From Pollenia angustigena (lineage: Eukaryota; Arthropoda; Insecta; Diptera; Polleniidae), in the NCBI GenBank assembly GCA_930367215.1, contig OV884059.1:10440945-10504944 (forward strand): DNA of 64,000 nucleotides. The letters run 5' to 3'. A program made the position numbers and the translations under genes. Each line of letters begins with the position of its first letter. The first letter of the stretch is position 1. This document shows, piece after piece, positions 11,518-24,187 of the stretch. Below the pieces are notes generated by a model. The model was not told the DNA's origin. It saw nothing but the letters and a program-made list of their open reading frames with translations, and searched no databases.

Positions 11518-12951
11518 CAGTATTGCCATTAGGATACGAAAGATACATTTTTCGTATCTTTTGATGGCTTCACGTACCATGTATAATCCTGACATTTTTC
11601 GTATCTTTTGAATCTGTATGTAAAATGTACTTAAACTTACTAAGACTGATCATTGTAACTGAATCAATACTTATACAATAGTAGCTTTCATAATGGTGAA
11701 AGAAAACATTAAGAATGTTTCAACATACGATTCACCTAAATCGAGGAATATAAGTAGTGCGAAGTTGTTCGGAGGAAATATGAACATCATTTATTTTCAG
11801 GAAATTTATATGAACTTTTTGATATAATCTTGGTATTAACGACTTAACTCATATATTAATTTTTACAAAAATGAATTTGTTTCGATAATATTCAAAGATA
11901 GTTACATATAATTGATTTTAATGTTTGCTTATTTTATTTTTTTTTAATTACATTCCTAATATTTATGACTTAAATAAATTTAAAAATGAGTTTATATGAT
12001 ATCGTCAGGGCTGCCAGATAAATTTATGAGGAAATCTTCAGTTTTACTTAAAATTTAGTTTTTTTTAAACAATTAAACAATTTTTTATATGTCACAGCGA
12101 AAGATGCTTCTTAAATCGTTGTGAGAATTGTTTAAGACGTGGGTATCTTTACCCCAACGAGACTTTCATGCCAAGAATCGTTTGAGACTCATGTAGATAT
12201 TCTCTTACAAATCGTGAAATGCTCGCCGTATAATTGTTGAAAATATGATTTATACAGAGAGTCGTAAAAGGTTCATTCGATGATTTTTTGAAGAAAGATA
12301 AAAAAAGTGTAACATTGTTGTTTTTATACTCTGAAAATAGTCAAAGATTTTCGTAAGCCTTGCATATTACAGCCGTACCTAAACAAAAGCGGCACGCTTT
12401 GCAATTGTAAAAACCGATTTTGATAGCTCATTTAATAGTAAAGTTTGCCGCTATAGCTAAATAATAATGGCAATTTAGCTATTTTTTGGTCAATCTAACG
12501 TTTTTATCGCTATTTTTATTTATAATTTGTGGGTTTTATTAAACAAAAAAGCTATCACTACTGTTCGTGACACAACGTTGACGCTCTTGCCTTGGTATGG
12601 CATATCAACGTAAAAGCTAAGCGAAAGAAAACGTTCCGCCTTCCGCTCTTGTTAAGGTATGGCTGTTAAATATTCCAAGATTAAAAAACGAAATTGTCAA
12701 AAAATTTAATCTTTTATTCAGACTTTGGAGACGGAAAAAAATCACCACTTTTTAGAAAAAAATCAGCAAATCGGCAATTTGTTAATTTCGTAACAAAAAA
12801 TTGTCAAAATGACGATAAATCGTCAAATCTGTTAATGTTAAACGTTGAAATTGGACTTAAATTTTTTTTTTTTAAATGTATCTTTTTGGGAAAAAGTGTA
12901 TCTTTTTGGAAACTAAAATGTATCTTTCTCGAAATTTCACTGGCAACACTG
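11518..12951. mobile_element. hAT-like element C, CAGTATTGCCA termini
   Basis: Left end CAGTATTGCCA, right end TGGCAACACTG, bounded by a perfect 8-bp duplication AACAACAC (11510-11517, 12952-12959). The left subterminal region carries GATACGAAAGATAC and TTTTTCGTATC; the right carries TGTATCTTTTTGG and TGTATCTTTCTCG. Near 12580-12660 a GC-richer pair of direct copies (CGCTCTTG..TATGGC) is present. The 108-codon frame at 12694-13020 runs out of the element and is judged chance. Confidence 0.88.
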
Positions 12952-12959
12952 AACAACAC

Positions 12960-15900
12960 AGCCAAAACAAAAGCACTTATTTCTCTCTTGCTCACATACA
13001 CAAAATATTTATGTGTGTAACTAATCAATGAATTTTAATACCTTAATAACTGCAATAACAACAACTTACATTCATTCGTAAAACTAAAATTTGCCAAAAC
13101 AACAAAAAAAAAAAAAAAAAATAGTGCTACTACTACTACGAAAAAAATAAAAAAAAATTGAGGGGGCCGGGAAGGGGTAGAAAAAAGCAGAGTGAGTTAA
13201 TACTCTTACTCATAAGCATGAAAGAAATATGAAAATAGTCTTTTAAAATGCTGAAAAATTAAAGAAATTAAAAAAAGTTCCAAAAAAAGGTGTGCGCGTT
13301 AAGGTAAGGCCAAGTTGGCGTTTATCACAAATGCGATAGAAGTTTGTCATACGACAAATTAAACTGGTTTTTATGACATAACTTGTTTAAAATATCGTAA
13401 ACCTCTTTTGGTTGGTTCTGGGTGTCAAAAAATTTGTAAATTTTTTGTTTTTTTTTCCAAAGTCCATAAAAGTTTAATAATTGTGCTGACTGATATTAAC
13501 GCTATGCATCCAAATACATACGTATTAAGTTGTTTTTAAAACGGTTTCAGTGTTAAGATGCTTCTTAATTAACCTTATTAAATAAGGAAATATTTAAATA
13601 TAAAAAAATAATTATATAAAACAGCTGTTTAATCAAAAAATAAAGTGAATTTATTTACAAGGTGGAAACTTAAATAGATTTTAAGCTCAAATAAGACGAG
13701 CCACACCATAATTTCATAGCCGTAACAGCTGTTTAGGGTAATGGCAAATAACCAAAGTTCAAATGGTTTCTATGGTTATGGCAAGTCACCTGTAGTCAAT
13801 TACAGTGTTGCCCATAAGGTTTATTAAGCAATTAATAAAGCCACGTTGGCTAATAAGGTATTTTTAAGTATCATTAAAAAAGCACTGAAAAGTTCAATTA
13901 ACATTTAAATAGAACTTAAGGAAAAATAATATTCAACTACAAAGTCAAAGACTGGTCCAAAAAGCATAAGACTCTGACTATTTTCCAATATTTTGGCAGT
14001 AGCTGAATGTTACGCTGAAAAGAATTGATCATCTTTTGAGATCTAAACAATTAATTAAGACAATTTGGGAAACTTCGCCTGGGGTGGAATGCCTTCCAGT
14101 CCAACTGTTGTGAAATGTTCATAGCAAATGGTAATCAGTTGTGAGAAGGGTGGTCTGGTCTGGTTGTTTTCCTAATAGTTTCTTTTCTATCGAGCAACAC
14201 TAAAACAAGCCATCAAAAAATTTTCGTCAATTTTTTGCTGTGATAGCACTGTTCGAGTTTTAGCACATTATGATACAGCTGGTAGATCCCACTTACAAAA
14301 AGGAGCATTATCTTAGTGAAATAAACGTTTGCTTTGGTGTTGATTTTGCTCGTTGGCCCCTTTAAAAAAATGCTGATTTGTGCTTCTAGTTGTTATAATA
14401 GGCCCTTTTATTATTATCAAATAGATTGCATTTTTATTGTAGCTTTCAAGCGACCAGCGGAGAAATGTTCGGTTATACCTATGGATATTTTATCTTTTGG
14501 TGTTGATTCCCCCGGGCAAATCAGATGCAGGAAATACCTGTAACTCGGCAAAGTTCTAAATTAACACAACTCTTCTGAGCGCGTCTCACCAGAGATCCTT
14601 TCTTGTACCACGAGAGTCAGGAGCTTCTGAAACTTCGGGTTATTCACTTTATTTGCTAATTGTGTGTGTGTGTGTTGGTGGTGGCGGTTGGTAAACAGAT
14701 GGCTTGTCAGCATGTTCTAAGACCACCGTAAAGTAGTTCTCAAGCAACATTTCGGTTAAACAAAATTGTTACCATCAATTAAATTGAATACCCTTTTAAG
14801 CGAAAGGATATTGCATGGACTTTGCAAGTCAGTGCAACCGACTTTGTCCAGATTTTTGCCTTAAAATGACTTTTTATTTTTCAAAAACGCCGCAATTTAT
14901 TTAATTAATATGTAATTTTTGAGCTCATTTTTAAAAACCTCAAAATTGCTAACACTGTTTGATTTAAGCAAACATAAAATACCTATCACACTAACTATCA
15001 ATGATAAAAAAGAGATATTGAAAGATAAAATTACTTAAAAGCATATTGAGTGAAATTATTTATTGTGTTTTATTTGAGCAATACTCTTCTATGGCGCTTA
15101 AATTGCCGACAACTCAAATCAATAAAACAAAAAAAAAAAAAAACGTAAGAAAAAAACTATTGGCAATTTATACTAGAGGACAATGTCCATGAATTAAAAG
15201 GAATTTGTTATAACAAGAATGTGGGCAATTAATTGTTGTTACAGCAACAAACAATTGCACAGTGTGAGAGTTGGTTTTTTATGAGAGCCTAAAAGCCCGA
15301 GAAAAAATCGAACAAAAAAATATTATAAAGAAAGAAGAAGAACCACGCTAAAACATGTCAAGAGTTGTTGGTATTGTTGGTTATTTACACACATACATAT
15401 GCGCCAACTACTATTTATAAAAAAAACTTCGTGCCCACAAAAATGATAAAACAGCAGTCAATAAATTTTAAAATGCTGAAATGATGGCGGAGGGTCATAA
15501 AGAGGGGAGGTAACAACAAAAAATGGCCTTTAGACAAGAGAACTACCTCATACATGCTCTCATTTTTAGTATGAAAAACGATCGATATAGAGATATAGAG
15601 CGTTTTAAACCCAATTGTCTAAACAAACTGTGAGCGAGTAAATATTGCTGGTTCTAGAAAATAATTTTGCTTTGAAATTAAACATTTTTAAAGTTCTTTG
15701 AAGTCTGAGATCGTCAAAACAGTTAAATTTAAGTCTAGAATTATAAAAACAGTGGGAAATTGCTTAAGCGATTATTTCTGGAGAAGTTCCAAATCAATTT
15801 AATTGTGTCAGTTCTTAAAAATGGAAAAAAATTAGAAATGTTTCTTAAGTAAAATGTATTGAAATATTATAAATGAATGCGTGAAAATTGTGTTAGAAAT

Positions 15901-16005
15901 CAGAAAAAAATATAAAAAATGTTTTTGGAAACGAAAATATGAAGAAGATTAAGTTGAAATATGGGCTAGCCCTCGCTATAATGAAGTATAATGAAAGCAA
16001 ATAAA
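12960..16005. other. non-coding region, mostly unexplained
   Basis: AT-rich with a more complex, GC-richer block at about 14040-14700 that includes a (GT)n run near 14663 and a 69-codon frame at 14334-14543 without any recognised domain. A lone hAT-like end CAGTGTTGCC is at 13803 with no partner found. I see no gene that I can support. Confidence 0.45.
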
Positions 16006-16013
16006 ATCCCCGA

Positions 16014-16177
16014 CAAGGCGAATTCATGTCGATACTATAACAAGTACAACACTTAAAACACAACATTCGTTGGTCGATATGTCAAAAACACAAACAACTT
16101 TTGACATTCGTCTCTCTAAGGAAAAAAAAGTGGCTCGGCTATGCTTTCAACGCCACCTGAAAAATAAATTCGCCTTG
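16014..16177. mobile_element. CAAGGCGAATT MITE #1
   Basis: 164 bp, CAAGGCGAATTCATG at the left and AAATTCGCCTTG at the right, bounded by a perfect 8-bp duplication ATCCCCGA (16006-16013, 16178-16185). The 8-bp duplication suggests hAT mobilisation. Other copies: 26104-26302, 42063-42287 and the split copy beginning 53208. Confidence 0.9.
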
Positions 16178-16327
16178 ATCCCCGAAAAGCACTTGCATTA
16201 TCATTAAACGCGATTTTTTAATTATCTTTAAAGGCATTCAATAGCTTAAAATAAAATTTGCCATTAATGAAATTAAACTTGTTTATTACCATCGATCCTC
16301 AAAAAGTCCCGAAATAAATTTTTAACG

Positions 16328-16562
16328 GGCCTGTTCTGAAAATCACGTGATTTCAAATCACGTGTTTTTGAAATCACACGCTTGATTTTGTGGTCTTCTG
16401 AAAGTCATATCGTTTTTATGTTTCTCGGTGTTCTTTCGGCATTTGAAGAGCACACCAAAACACACAAAAACGGGGCACTATAATATTACACGTGTGATTT
16501 TAGTAGGCACATGTGATTTGAAGTCACGTGATTTGAGTAAAAGTGATTTGCAGAACAGGCCT
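16328..16562. mobile_element. TGTTCTGA element with CACGTG words
   Basis: GGCCTGTTCTGAAAATCAC at the left is mirrored by GTGATTTGCAGAACAGGCC at the right. The interior repeats AAATCACGTG in both orientations several times. Related openings occur near 10948, 17828 and 54693. The target duplication is unclear. Confidence 0.7.
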
Positions 16563-17827
16563 GTAAAACCTTAAAATCGTCCATCCGTCATTCTTTACGT
16601 CAAATTTTTGTTAAATGTGACAACAATTTGAAATACAGTGTCATTTATCTGGTAGTACATTTTTAATTCTCCAAACAAAAGTTGTTGTTGTTGTAATTTT
16701 AAGACTATGTGGCAATGCTTAAAAGATGTTTTTGGAAAGAAGTGGCAGCTCTTTTGAAATTGTCTGGTCAAATTTTAAGGATATGTTTTTAAATAAAATT
16801 TGATTTTGTTATTGGGCGCAAATTTGTGTCAAAACTTGAATTGCCGATCGACTTGTATGTAGTGCTAAAAATTATAGGTGGGGCGCAAATTAGCTGTTTA
16901 TCGTTGAAAATGCAAGCGAGCGACAGCGGCCAGGCTGGGAAAGAACTGTTAAACTCTCATTTGGAAATAATTAAACATTTATTAAAATTTTAAAACAAAT
17001 TCATCATACTTCAAATCTTGGGGAAGTCTTTCAAACAAAATTACAATAAAAAAAAGGTCAAAAAAGCAAAATTAACACACAAAAACCAGTCAAGACACGC
17101 GCGACGTTTTTTTGGAAAAATGACTCAGAATTGAGTAATTTTTTTTTATTTTTTTGTTAGAAAGAGTAAAGATCATTTAGTGAGTAAAAGAGTTGCTTTA
17201 AAAAAAGAGTTATTATTAAAACGTGTCTTGTTTTTTTAATAATAATAAAAAAAAAAATGTAAAACAAAACAGTCTTTAAATAAAGAAGAAGAAGAAGAAG
17301 AAGTAACAATAATAAACAAGTTGTTGGAAATAAAAAAAACTTAATATGTGCTAAACTAGTTCAGCAATATAAAGATGAAAAGAGACGCAAAATATTCATA
17401 TTGCAGAAAATTTTCCATTGATAAAATTTCGTGGCATGATGAAATTTCAGATGGATTTATGTATTATAATCTAGCAAAAAAGATATAAGTAAATAGAAAT
17501 GTACTTCAATGAAAATTTTAAATAAATAAAAGAAAACATCTGCTTTTTTAAGAGAATTTTAAATTGGGTATCATATCATGAAAACTTTATTTGATTAAAA
17601 TTGCGATAAAGGTAGCAACTTTTGGAAAATATTTATTATTCTTTGTAAAATTTAACAATTATTCAATCAAGCCTATAAATAAAAGGCTTTTCTTGCCATA
17701 GAAGCGATTTTAACAAATTTGGTTTAATTACTATTGGCATTACTTTTTTACAATGCGTCAACATAAGGACATTTAGCAGCTCTGTTGCGCTTTAAACGCT
17801 CTCAAAATTAATTTAAAATTGACACAA
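16563..17827. other. non-coding AT-rich stretch
   Basis: Contains a (GAA)n run near 17286-17304 and a slightly GC-richer piece near 16860-16950. No gene recognised. Confidence 0.45.
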
Positions 17828-17935
17828 GGGCATTTTCTGACAATCGCAAATAGCTTAACATTGCCGATTCTGACTTGAAATCGTCTAAAAGGTGTTCTGT
17901 AAATCGCAAGAAGTCTGGCGACTTAAAATCTCAAA
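17828..17935. repeat. TGTTCTGA-group fragment
   Basis: Contains TTTTCTGACAATCGCAAA, CTTGAAATCG and GGTGTTCTGTAAATCGCAAG, matching the arrangement in the copies near 10948 and 54693. No clear right terminus. Confidence 0.5.
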
Positions 17936-17939
17936 AGTA

Positions 17940-18110
17940 TGCTTTGCGCACAAAGTTGAATGGGCAGCCTGCCAGCCAGCCGAACGGACATCGTTAGATC
18001 GACTCAGAGAGTGATTCTGAGTCGATCGATATACTTTAAGGTGGGTCTATCACCAATATTTTAAGGTGTTACACACATCAGAACAAATGCAAAATATATA
18101 CCCCTGTAGT
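17940..18110 (-). repeat. fly dispersed repeat family 2 fragment
   Basis: On the minus strand reads 'gagtcgatctaacgatgtcc', 'gttcggctggctggcaggct' and 'ttgtgcgcaaagc', the same text order as the copy at 49458-50275. A GAGTCGATC inverted pair is included. Confidence 0.65.
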
Positions 18111-18374
18111 TTTTTCGTGACAATTTACCCCAAAAGTCTCAGTACTATACACTGTAGACTGGTTATAAAACTATCCACATTAATACTATACTCGGAAGAC
18201 TGGTTCTAAAACTATGGAAAATTTTACTGTCACTTTGTGCTGGCACTTAGCTGTCTTTTTGTGTCGCAGATGGTGGATAGTAAAAAATGTATGTCATTGA
18301 GCATTTTGTTCATTTTATGAGAGAGAGAGAGAGAGAGAAACAGAACAACACAATCAGAAAAGCAGATTTATGGT

Positions 18375-19293
18375 CAGGGTTGTCAGATTTTTTTGAGCTC
18401 CATCGCCAAACCGGATGTCGTAAATCGCCAAAAATCGCCAAACGTCAATTTTGTTCAGTTTTCGAAATCTTTTTTTTTTTTTTTTAATTAAATTTTGCAT
18501 ACAAAAAAAGCTGATATAATATTGCAGTCAAAAATTTTGTTTAGTAACTGTTATTTTTTTTTAAATAACATAAAATGGAGATCATTTATTCAGTTAAAAA
18601 AACTAAAATTAAGCACACAAGTCTTTAAGATCACTTCAGGCTCATCGATTTCATTACTATTGTTTTGACCTGCATACGTACTATTAGATTTAAGCAGTGT
18701 TTAAAAAACTGCAGTCGAAGTTGAAAAGCTGCCTGCCATCTCTTCCACTTTTTCATTTGTCATTGGCAAAAAAAAAAATTTTTTTTAACTTGTAATTCAT
18801 TTAATGTAAATAGTCGCAGTCAAACCAAATCTAAAAGCGAAAAATTTTAGACAAATTTTCGTTTTTTGTTCGACAGGTTTTGGTTTCGACTGCAGTTTTT
18901 TAAACCTTGGAATTAAAAAGTGAGTGAATAATTCACTTAAAATGATAATAAAACAAAAATCACGTGAAAAAAATTAACCAGATTTTTTTTAAACTAGTAA
19001 TGATAACAAAAAAGGACAAACTGTTCAAAAATCTATAAGTATGTATGTATATACATATTTATATATATTTAGCTGGAGAGGCCTAACTCCGCTTATGTAA
19101 ATAAAAGGGCAAATTTTTTATTTCAAAATCGCTGAAATAATATATAATATGAATGGTAAAAATAGCCAAGTAAATCGCCAGTTATATCAAAAATCGCCAC
19201 AAAAGTCGCCAGTCGCCAAAAGGAAAATCCCATCGCCAAACACGTTTCAAAATCGCCACGTTTGGCGAGAAATCGCCATATCTGACAGCCCTG
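18375..19293. mobile_element. hAT-like element D, CAGGGTTGTCAGAT termini
   Basis: Left end CAGGGTTGTCAGAT, right end ATCTGACAGCCCTG, bounded by a perfect 8-bp duplication TTTATGGT (18367-18374, 19294-19301). The word AATCGCCAA/AATCGCCA occurs many times in both subterminal regions. A 215-bp MITE is nested at 18695-18909. The right-end text recurs at 55600-55642. Confidence 0.9.
18695..18909. mobile_element. MITE, GTTTAAAAAACTGCAG termini, nested in D
   Basis: Left CAGTGTTTAAAAAACTGCAG, right CTGCAGTTTTTTAAACCTTG. Flanks GATTTAAG and GAATTAAA match at 6 of 8 positions, an eroded 8-bp duplication. A second copy is split by element G at 48863-51621. Confidence 0.75.
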
Positions 19294-19301
19294 TTTATGG
19301 T

Positions 19302-20786
19302 TGGTATAAGGAAACAGCTAAGGGTAAGCCAAGAAGAACCGGCTTATGAACTGTCTTTTTGTGGCCTCTTAGTGACAATTTACCCCCTCGTATTACATCT
19401 CCTTGTTAATGTGGCCAGTCATATGGCTAGCATTAGGACTGGTTGTGTCATAAAGGGGCTAGTATTATAACCAGGTAGGAGACAGCCACATGAACTACAG
19501 GGACCCTCTTCACTACTGTGGTGTGGGTATAAAAAGATTCGGGGCCTTAATTAGAGTTCGTGCTTTAAATGATAGATAAATGGCAGATTTGATTTTATTA
19601 TTATTTTTTGTCTGGTTATTTTATTTGTTGCTTTGTTTATAATAATCTTTCTTAATCTAAAGTTCTTATTTTAAAAGACTTACTACTTTTTTTTGGCAAA
19701 AGGATTTAGTAAACTTTTTGAAAATTTAAAGTCTTTCTGATTTTTACACCGCTATTAAGGTTAAAAATTATTTTATATTTTTGTAAAAAAAAATTAAAAT
19801 TTGCCTATTTTTATTAAAATGTACTTATATTTTATTAAAATTTAATTTTATAAGTTTTTTAAAATATATTTTATTTTTTTAATTTGATATTTATTTTATT
19901 TTTAAGCTAAATTTTATTATTGGCTTTTATTATTTCATAAAATTTGTTAACTTTGTTTTATAAATTTAAAAATTTATTTTTTATTATAAATTTTTGAAAT
20001 TTTTGTTATAAATTTTATTTTATTTTCTCACAAATTTTGTAAAATTTTCTAAATTTTTTCCAGCAATTTTTTGCTCTTTTTTTAATAATATTTCTCTCTC
20101 TCTTTCATACATTTATTTTCTCTCTTTTCTATTTTGTACTTGTTTTTTATCTTTAAACTTTTAATGAAACATTTACTTTAAATTCAAATTTAATATGTAC
20201 GAATTTTCATTAAAATGCACAAAAATAAACAAAAAAAAAAGCAACAACAAAAAATTTCGTCACGTAGTTTTTTTAATCGAAATAATTTTTTAACTTTAAC
20301 GAACTTCAGTTTATATAGCTTTCGTTAAATGTGCGCCTGGTTAAACGTTCAAAAGTAAACTAACAAACCAACACATTTAAGAAAGGGGAGCTGCTTCTGC
20401 TGCTGGATGGTTGGAGTGCGAGTAAACGCAAAAATTAAAAAAAAAAAAAAAACTACAACAACAACAACAACCACAGAAATATCTACAACAACAAAAAAGC
20501 TTAACAAACAAATGTTTTATGCATAAAGTGTGAGCCCCAGAAAGAAAAAAAAAACATTAAGTGTATGTAGGTATGTTGGCGTGTTAAGATCGCAAAAATA
20601 TTCCGATAGCAAAAAAGAAGCTCAAACAGAGAGGTGGTTCTAAAAAGGAGTTCAAATTCCCAAAACAAGACTTAAATTTTACTTAAGTAAAGAATATATT
20701 GATCCCGCTTTTTTTATTCTTTAAAACACCCTGTTAAAAGTATCTTTTACAGCCAGAAATTTCCAATAATAATGAACACACACACA
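19302..20786. other. AT-rich non-coding stretch
   Basis: A 'tgtggtgtgggtataaaaag' repeat end lies near 19518-19540; the rest is T/A-rich with a (TC)n run near 20093 and (CAA)n near 20455. No gene seen. Confidence 0.5.
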
Positions 20787-20917
20787 CAGCGTTGCCAGAA
20801 GATTTGAAAGGAAAATCTTTATTTACCGAAAAAATATCTTATTTTGAAGAGAGAAATCTTAAAATCTTTTATGACAAGGGCAAAAAAGTAAAAATTTGAA
20901 TTTTTTGTAATAACATA

Positions 20918-22346
20918 TGGGCATTTCCATGAGAATGTCAACCACGACTCAAAAAATTAAAATGCTTGAACCTTTTTTCCAAATATGGGAGAAAGGAAAA
21001 AAAAACACCCAAACTTTACTATGCCGAGGTATTTATAGCTTATTACAATTTTTAAAAAGTAAAAAATAAAAGTTTTAACTCACTTTCTTATTAATTCATT
21101 TTTAGTAACTGCAATTGACAATTTTCAATATTCTGCCGAATTAATACAGATACTGGCAACCCTGGAATTGGAAATTAATGTTACAACAACAATGAACAAG
21201 ATCCACGAGGAAAGACCAAATATATAGTTCGATTATCGGTATATTTTTGTGTTTGTTTTGGATGCTATTCTAAAGTCATGTACGTGGTGCAAAAACATCA
21301 TTTGTCTTTATCATTTGAAATTAATCAGTCTTAGGAGTTTCAAAATAAAAGTTCAAAGCAAGATACATATTTGTTGCAAAAAAATATTGATCGAAATTTT
21401 TTTTTTAAATTGGTATAAAAAAAATTGTATAAGCTTTTAAAGTTCGTCACGTACGATATTGTAAGTACTAAAATGCAACTAAATGCGTCATCTTATTATG
21501 TTGGTATTTAGTTAAAATTTGGTCAAACCTTATTTTATTACAATCAATATCATCTTACCAAATTTTATTGGAATCGGTCCATATTTGACCATAGCTCCCA
21601 TACAAGTACTACTCCCGAAAATAGCTTTTAATGTCATTTCCTTAAAAATGTTGGTATTTACATAAAAATTGGCGACAATGACTTTTACGATAGGTATTAT
21701 TGTCATGACAAATATTCGGCATAAATAACTTTTATATAATTCTTTACCTCATAGCATAATTCTGTTTTGGCGACCTTGATTGGCCATGGGTCCCAAATAG
21801 GGTACCCTCTCAAAAAAAATTTTTTTTCAATATAATGGTGTAGGGTATCATATGGTCGGGCTTGCCCCACTATACTTTCTTACTTGTTTGTTTTAAGTTT
21901 TAATATACATATATTTACAAAAAATATATTTCATACCTTGTAAATACTACAAGAGAAAAGTCTGTCACGTACGATATTACATTTGGTTCATTATAAAACC
22001 ATCCAAAAAAAATTTTTTTTTCCAATTACGGATTATAAAGAAAAAATATGTGGTTTAATGTATGAAATTTAAAAAAGGAGAAAACCTCCCACAATTCGCC
22101 GATTTTCGTATTATTTTACATTCACACAAATATCACTTCCGTTTTATGTCACGTACGATATGCACTTATTTTTCCCGATATTTTGGACAACAAGGTTCCG
22201 AATTAGAAAAAAATTTTTTTTTCATATAAAGTTCCCTCTTAATGAAACATAATGATAAAAAAAAATTCCAGTTACTACTATTTTTGCCAAATATCTATCG
22301 CTCTGAAGGCGTACAAATGTCACGTACGATGACATGGAAATGCCCA
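20918..22346. mobile_element. TA-TSD element, TGGGCATTTCC termini #1
   Basis: TGGGCATTTCCATG at the left is mirrored by CATGGAAATGCCCA at the right with TA on both sides (20916-20917, 22347-22348). Inside, GTCACGTACGAT occurs four times in the same orientation at about 21446, 21964, 22148 and 22319. A family-2 dispersed-repeat 3' end (to about 21893) lies within. A second, shorter relative is at 36026-36574. Confidence 0.8.
21480..21893 (+). repeat. fly dispersed repeat family 2, 3' part
   Basis: Ends 'ggtgtagggtatcatatggtcgggcttgccccactatactttcttacttg'-type text (shown in part), with 'ttggaatcggtccatatttg' upstream. Same order as 49980-50270. Confidence 0.6.
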
Positions 22347-22614
22347 TATGTACTTCTTATTACAGAAACTATTTAAATTGAAATACATTAAATTAAATTG
22401 GTTTTTAGTTAAATTTTTTATAAAAACCTTATTGTTTTAAAAATTGACTGATTAAGAAACTGTGAAAAAATTATTTATTTTGTACAAACAAACTTAAAGT
22501 TAAAAATCTTAATTTGTGAAAAAAATCTTTTAATCATATATTGGTCAAAAAATCTTCAAAAATAAGATAAAATCTTCATTCTGGCAACGCTGCACACACA
22601 CACTGGCTTATAAC

Positions 22615-24100
22615 TAGAGTTTTTTTTTTCCCGGAGTTTTTCGATTCCCGGGAAAGCGGGAAATTTTTTGGAATTTCCCGGGATCCCGGGATCCCGCTCC
22701 ATATAAATAATACACAGTAAATTTGTTTTTAAATAATGAAAAAAACTTTTTTAAAAAAACGTAAGGTAACTTGTTTACAAAGTAAGTAAAAGAAATCCTT
22801 AAATACTACAAAATTAAATGAAGATTAAAAGAGGAACTTGAATTATTATTACCTTACGGTTTTATATGTAAATTCCGTATTATTATTATGCTCTAGATAC
22901 AAGATAAAAAATTAAGATAAACATAACAATTTAATTCATAAAACAATAATAAAAACAAACACAAATTGAGGTACTCAAGATATGAGATCAAAAAGTTAAT
23001 TCATAAAATAGATAAAATATTTTAAATAAATATGTTAACATTTTTTAACGGCTTAGGAAATAACTTTCTGACACACTCAAAGCGCTTAGTAAGTCGTCAA
23101 AAAGTATATTGATTATTTTATTTACTAATTACCATGTTTCCGAAAAATTTCGTTCATTTTTTTTACCGAGGTTGGATAAATAGTTAAAAGTGCACCGTTG
23201 TAGAAGGCTTTTGATTCACAATAAGAAGCATTTTTTTTTTATAAACAACGTCTATATCAGTCAAATGTATGTCAAAGTTCATGCAAAAGATAGCATCGAC
23301 CTCTTACAAACCTTTTCATTTCATTAGGTCTATCTGTAATCTTTAGGACAATGTGTTTTTCAAATTGTATGTTGTAGTATCTTACACGAGTTTCAAAATT
23401 TTTTTTAATTTCGGTTTCCCCGCACTTCAAGGGTATATAAACCAACACAAATTGAAAAAAATTTGTGTTTATCACCTAATAAACATATCGCTCCTTCATT
23501 GCAACATAGTCATATCTCAAAAAATCAAAAATTGTAAGTTATTTAAGCGAACAGTTCCTTCATGCCTTCTCGTATTTTATCTCAAGCTGAACCGAAGTTA
23601 TAGCAAAATATATTTTTAAATCGGTACATTTTGAAAACTTTAATCGCATGTGGCCAAGTTCATTTGTTTTTGTAGATATGACTATGTTACAATAAAGGAG
23701 CTATATGTTTAGGTATCTGATATTTTTAAGACTTGTCCATGGACAATTAAACTTTACTACCTGCATCTTATTTTGAATTAATGTTCTTTATTAACTTTTC
23801 CCTTCACTAAATTTATTAATTATCAACTGTTGCACTGCCTATTCTGCTTTAAGTAGATTTATTGCATCAGGAGACATTGATTTACGTATGTACTCACTTC
23901 TTGTAATTGATCTAATCGACAACCCATCCACAGATGCTTATTTTAAGAGAATAGACAACTAAATTTCAAAGTATAAATAGCTGTTTTCTTAAACTATGAG
24001 GAATTTTTTATTTCCCGGGATCCCGCATGAAAAATCCCGGGAAAGCGGGAAATATAATTATTGAAATTCCCGGGACAGGAAATCCCGGGAAAAAACCCTA
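22615..24100. mobile_element. hAT-like element F, CCCGGGA word repeats
   Basis: Left TAGAGTTTTTTTTTTCCCGG and right CCGGGAAAAAACCCTA are imperfect inverted ends bounded by a perfect 8-bp duplication CTTATAAC (22607-22614, 24101-24108). TCCCGGGA, GCGGGAAAT and GGGATCCCG are crowded into both subterminal regions. Starts only 22 bp after element E ends and stops about 370 bp upstream of the intact gene. The frames at 23272-23619 are not convincing. Confidence 0.87.
23839..23937 (-). pseudogene. possible hAT transposase C-terminal remnant
   Basis: A 33-codon minus-strand frame reads ASVDGLSIRSITRSEYIRKS then MSPDAINLLKAE and a stop. It vaguely resembles the R-x-x-x-S-P-x-x-x-x-x-L end of hAT dimerisation domains, and it lies within a hAT-like element, which is what makes it worth noting. 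The match is short and could be chance. Confidence 0.25.
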
Positions 24101-24187
24101 CTTATAACACATTTGCACTCTTTCCTAATCATGGCGAATTTATGTACACGCCCAGCCAACCAAACTTACAGATTTTGTCTGATATAA

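Larger units (their letters stand above)
20787..22592. mobile_element. hAT-like element E, CAGCGTTGCCAGAA termini
   Basis: Left CAGCGTTGCCAGAAGATTT, right end ..TTCTGGCAACGCTG type, with the word AAAATCTTT iterated near both ends. Inserted in a (CA)n microsatellite, so the apparent 8-bp duplication CACACACA (20779-20786, 22593-22600) is consistent but not independent proof. Most of its length (20918-22346) is a second, nested element. Confidence 0.8.

Noticed and set aside
12694..13028. Overlapping frames on both strands
   Set aside because: They straddle the right end of element C and its target duplication, so they cannot be an old gene.
14334..14543. Possible small protein in the GC-richer block near 14.4 kb
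   Set aside because: No ATG context, no domain, no splice sites that extend it convincingly.
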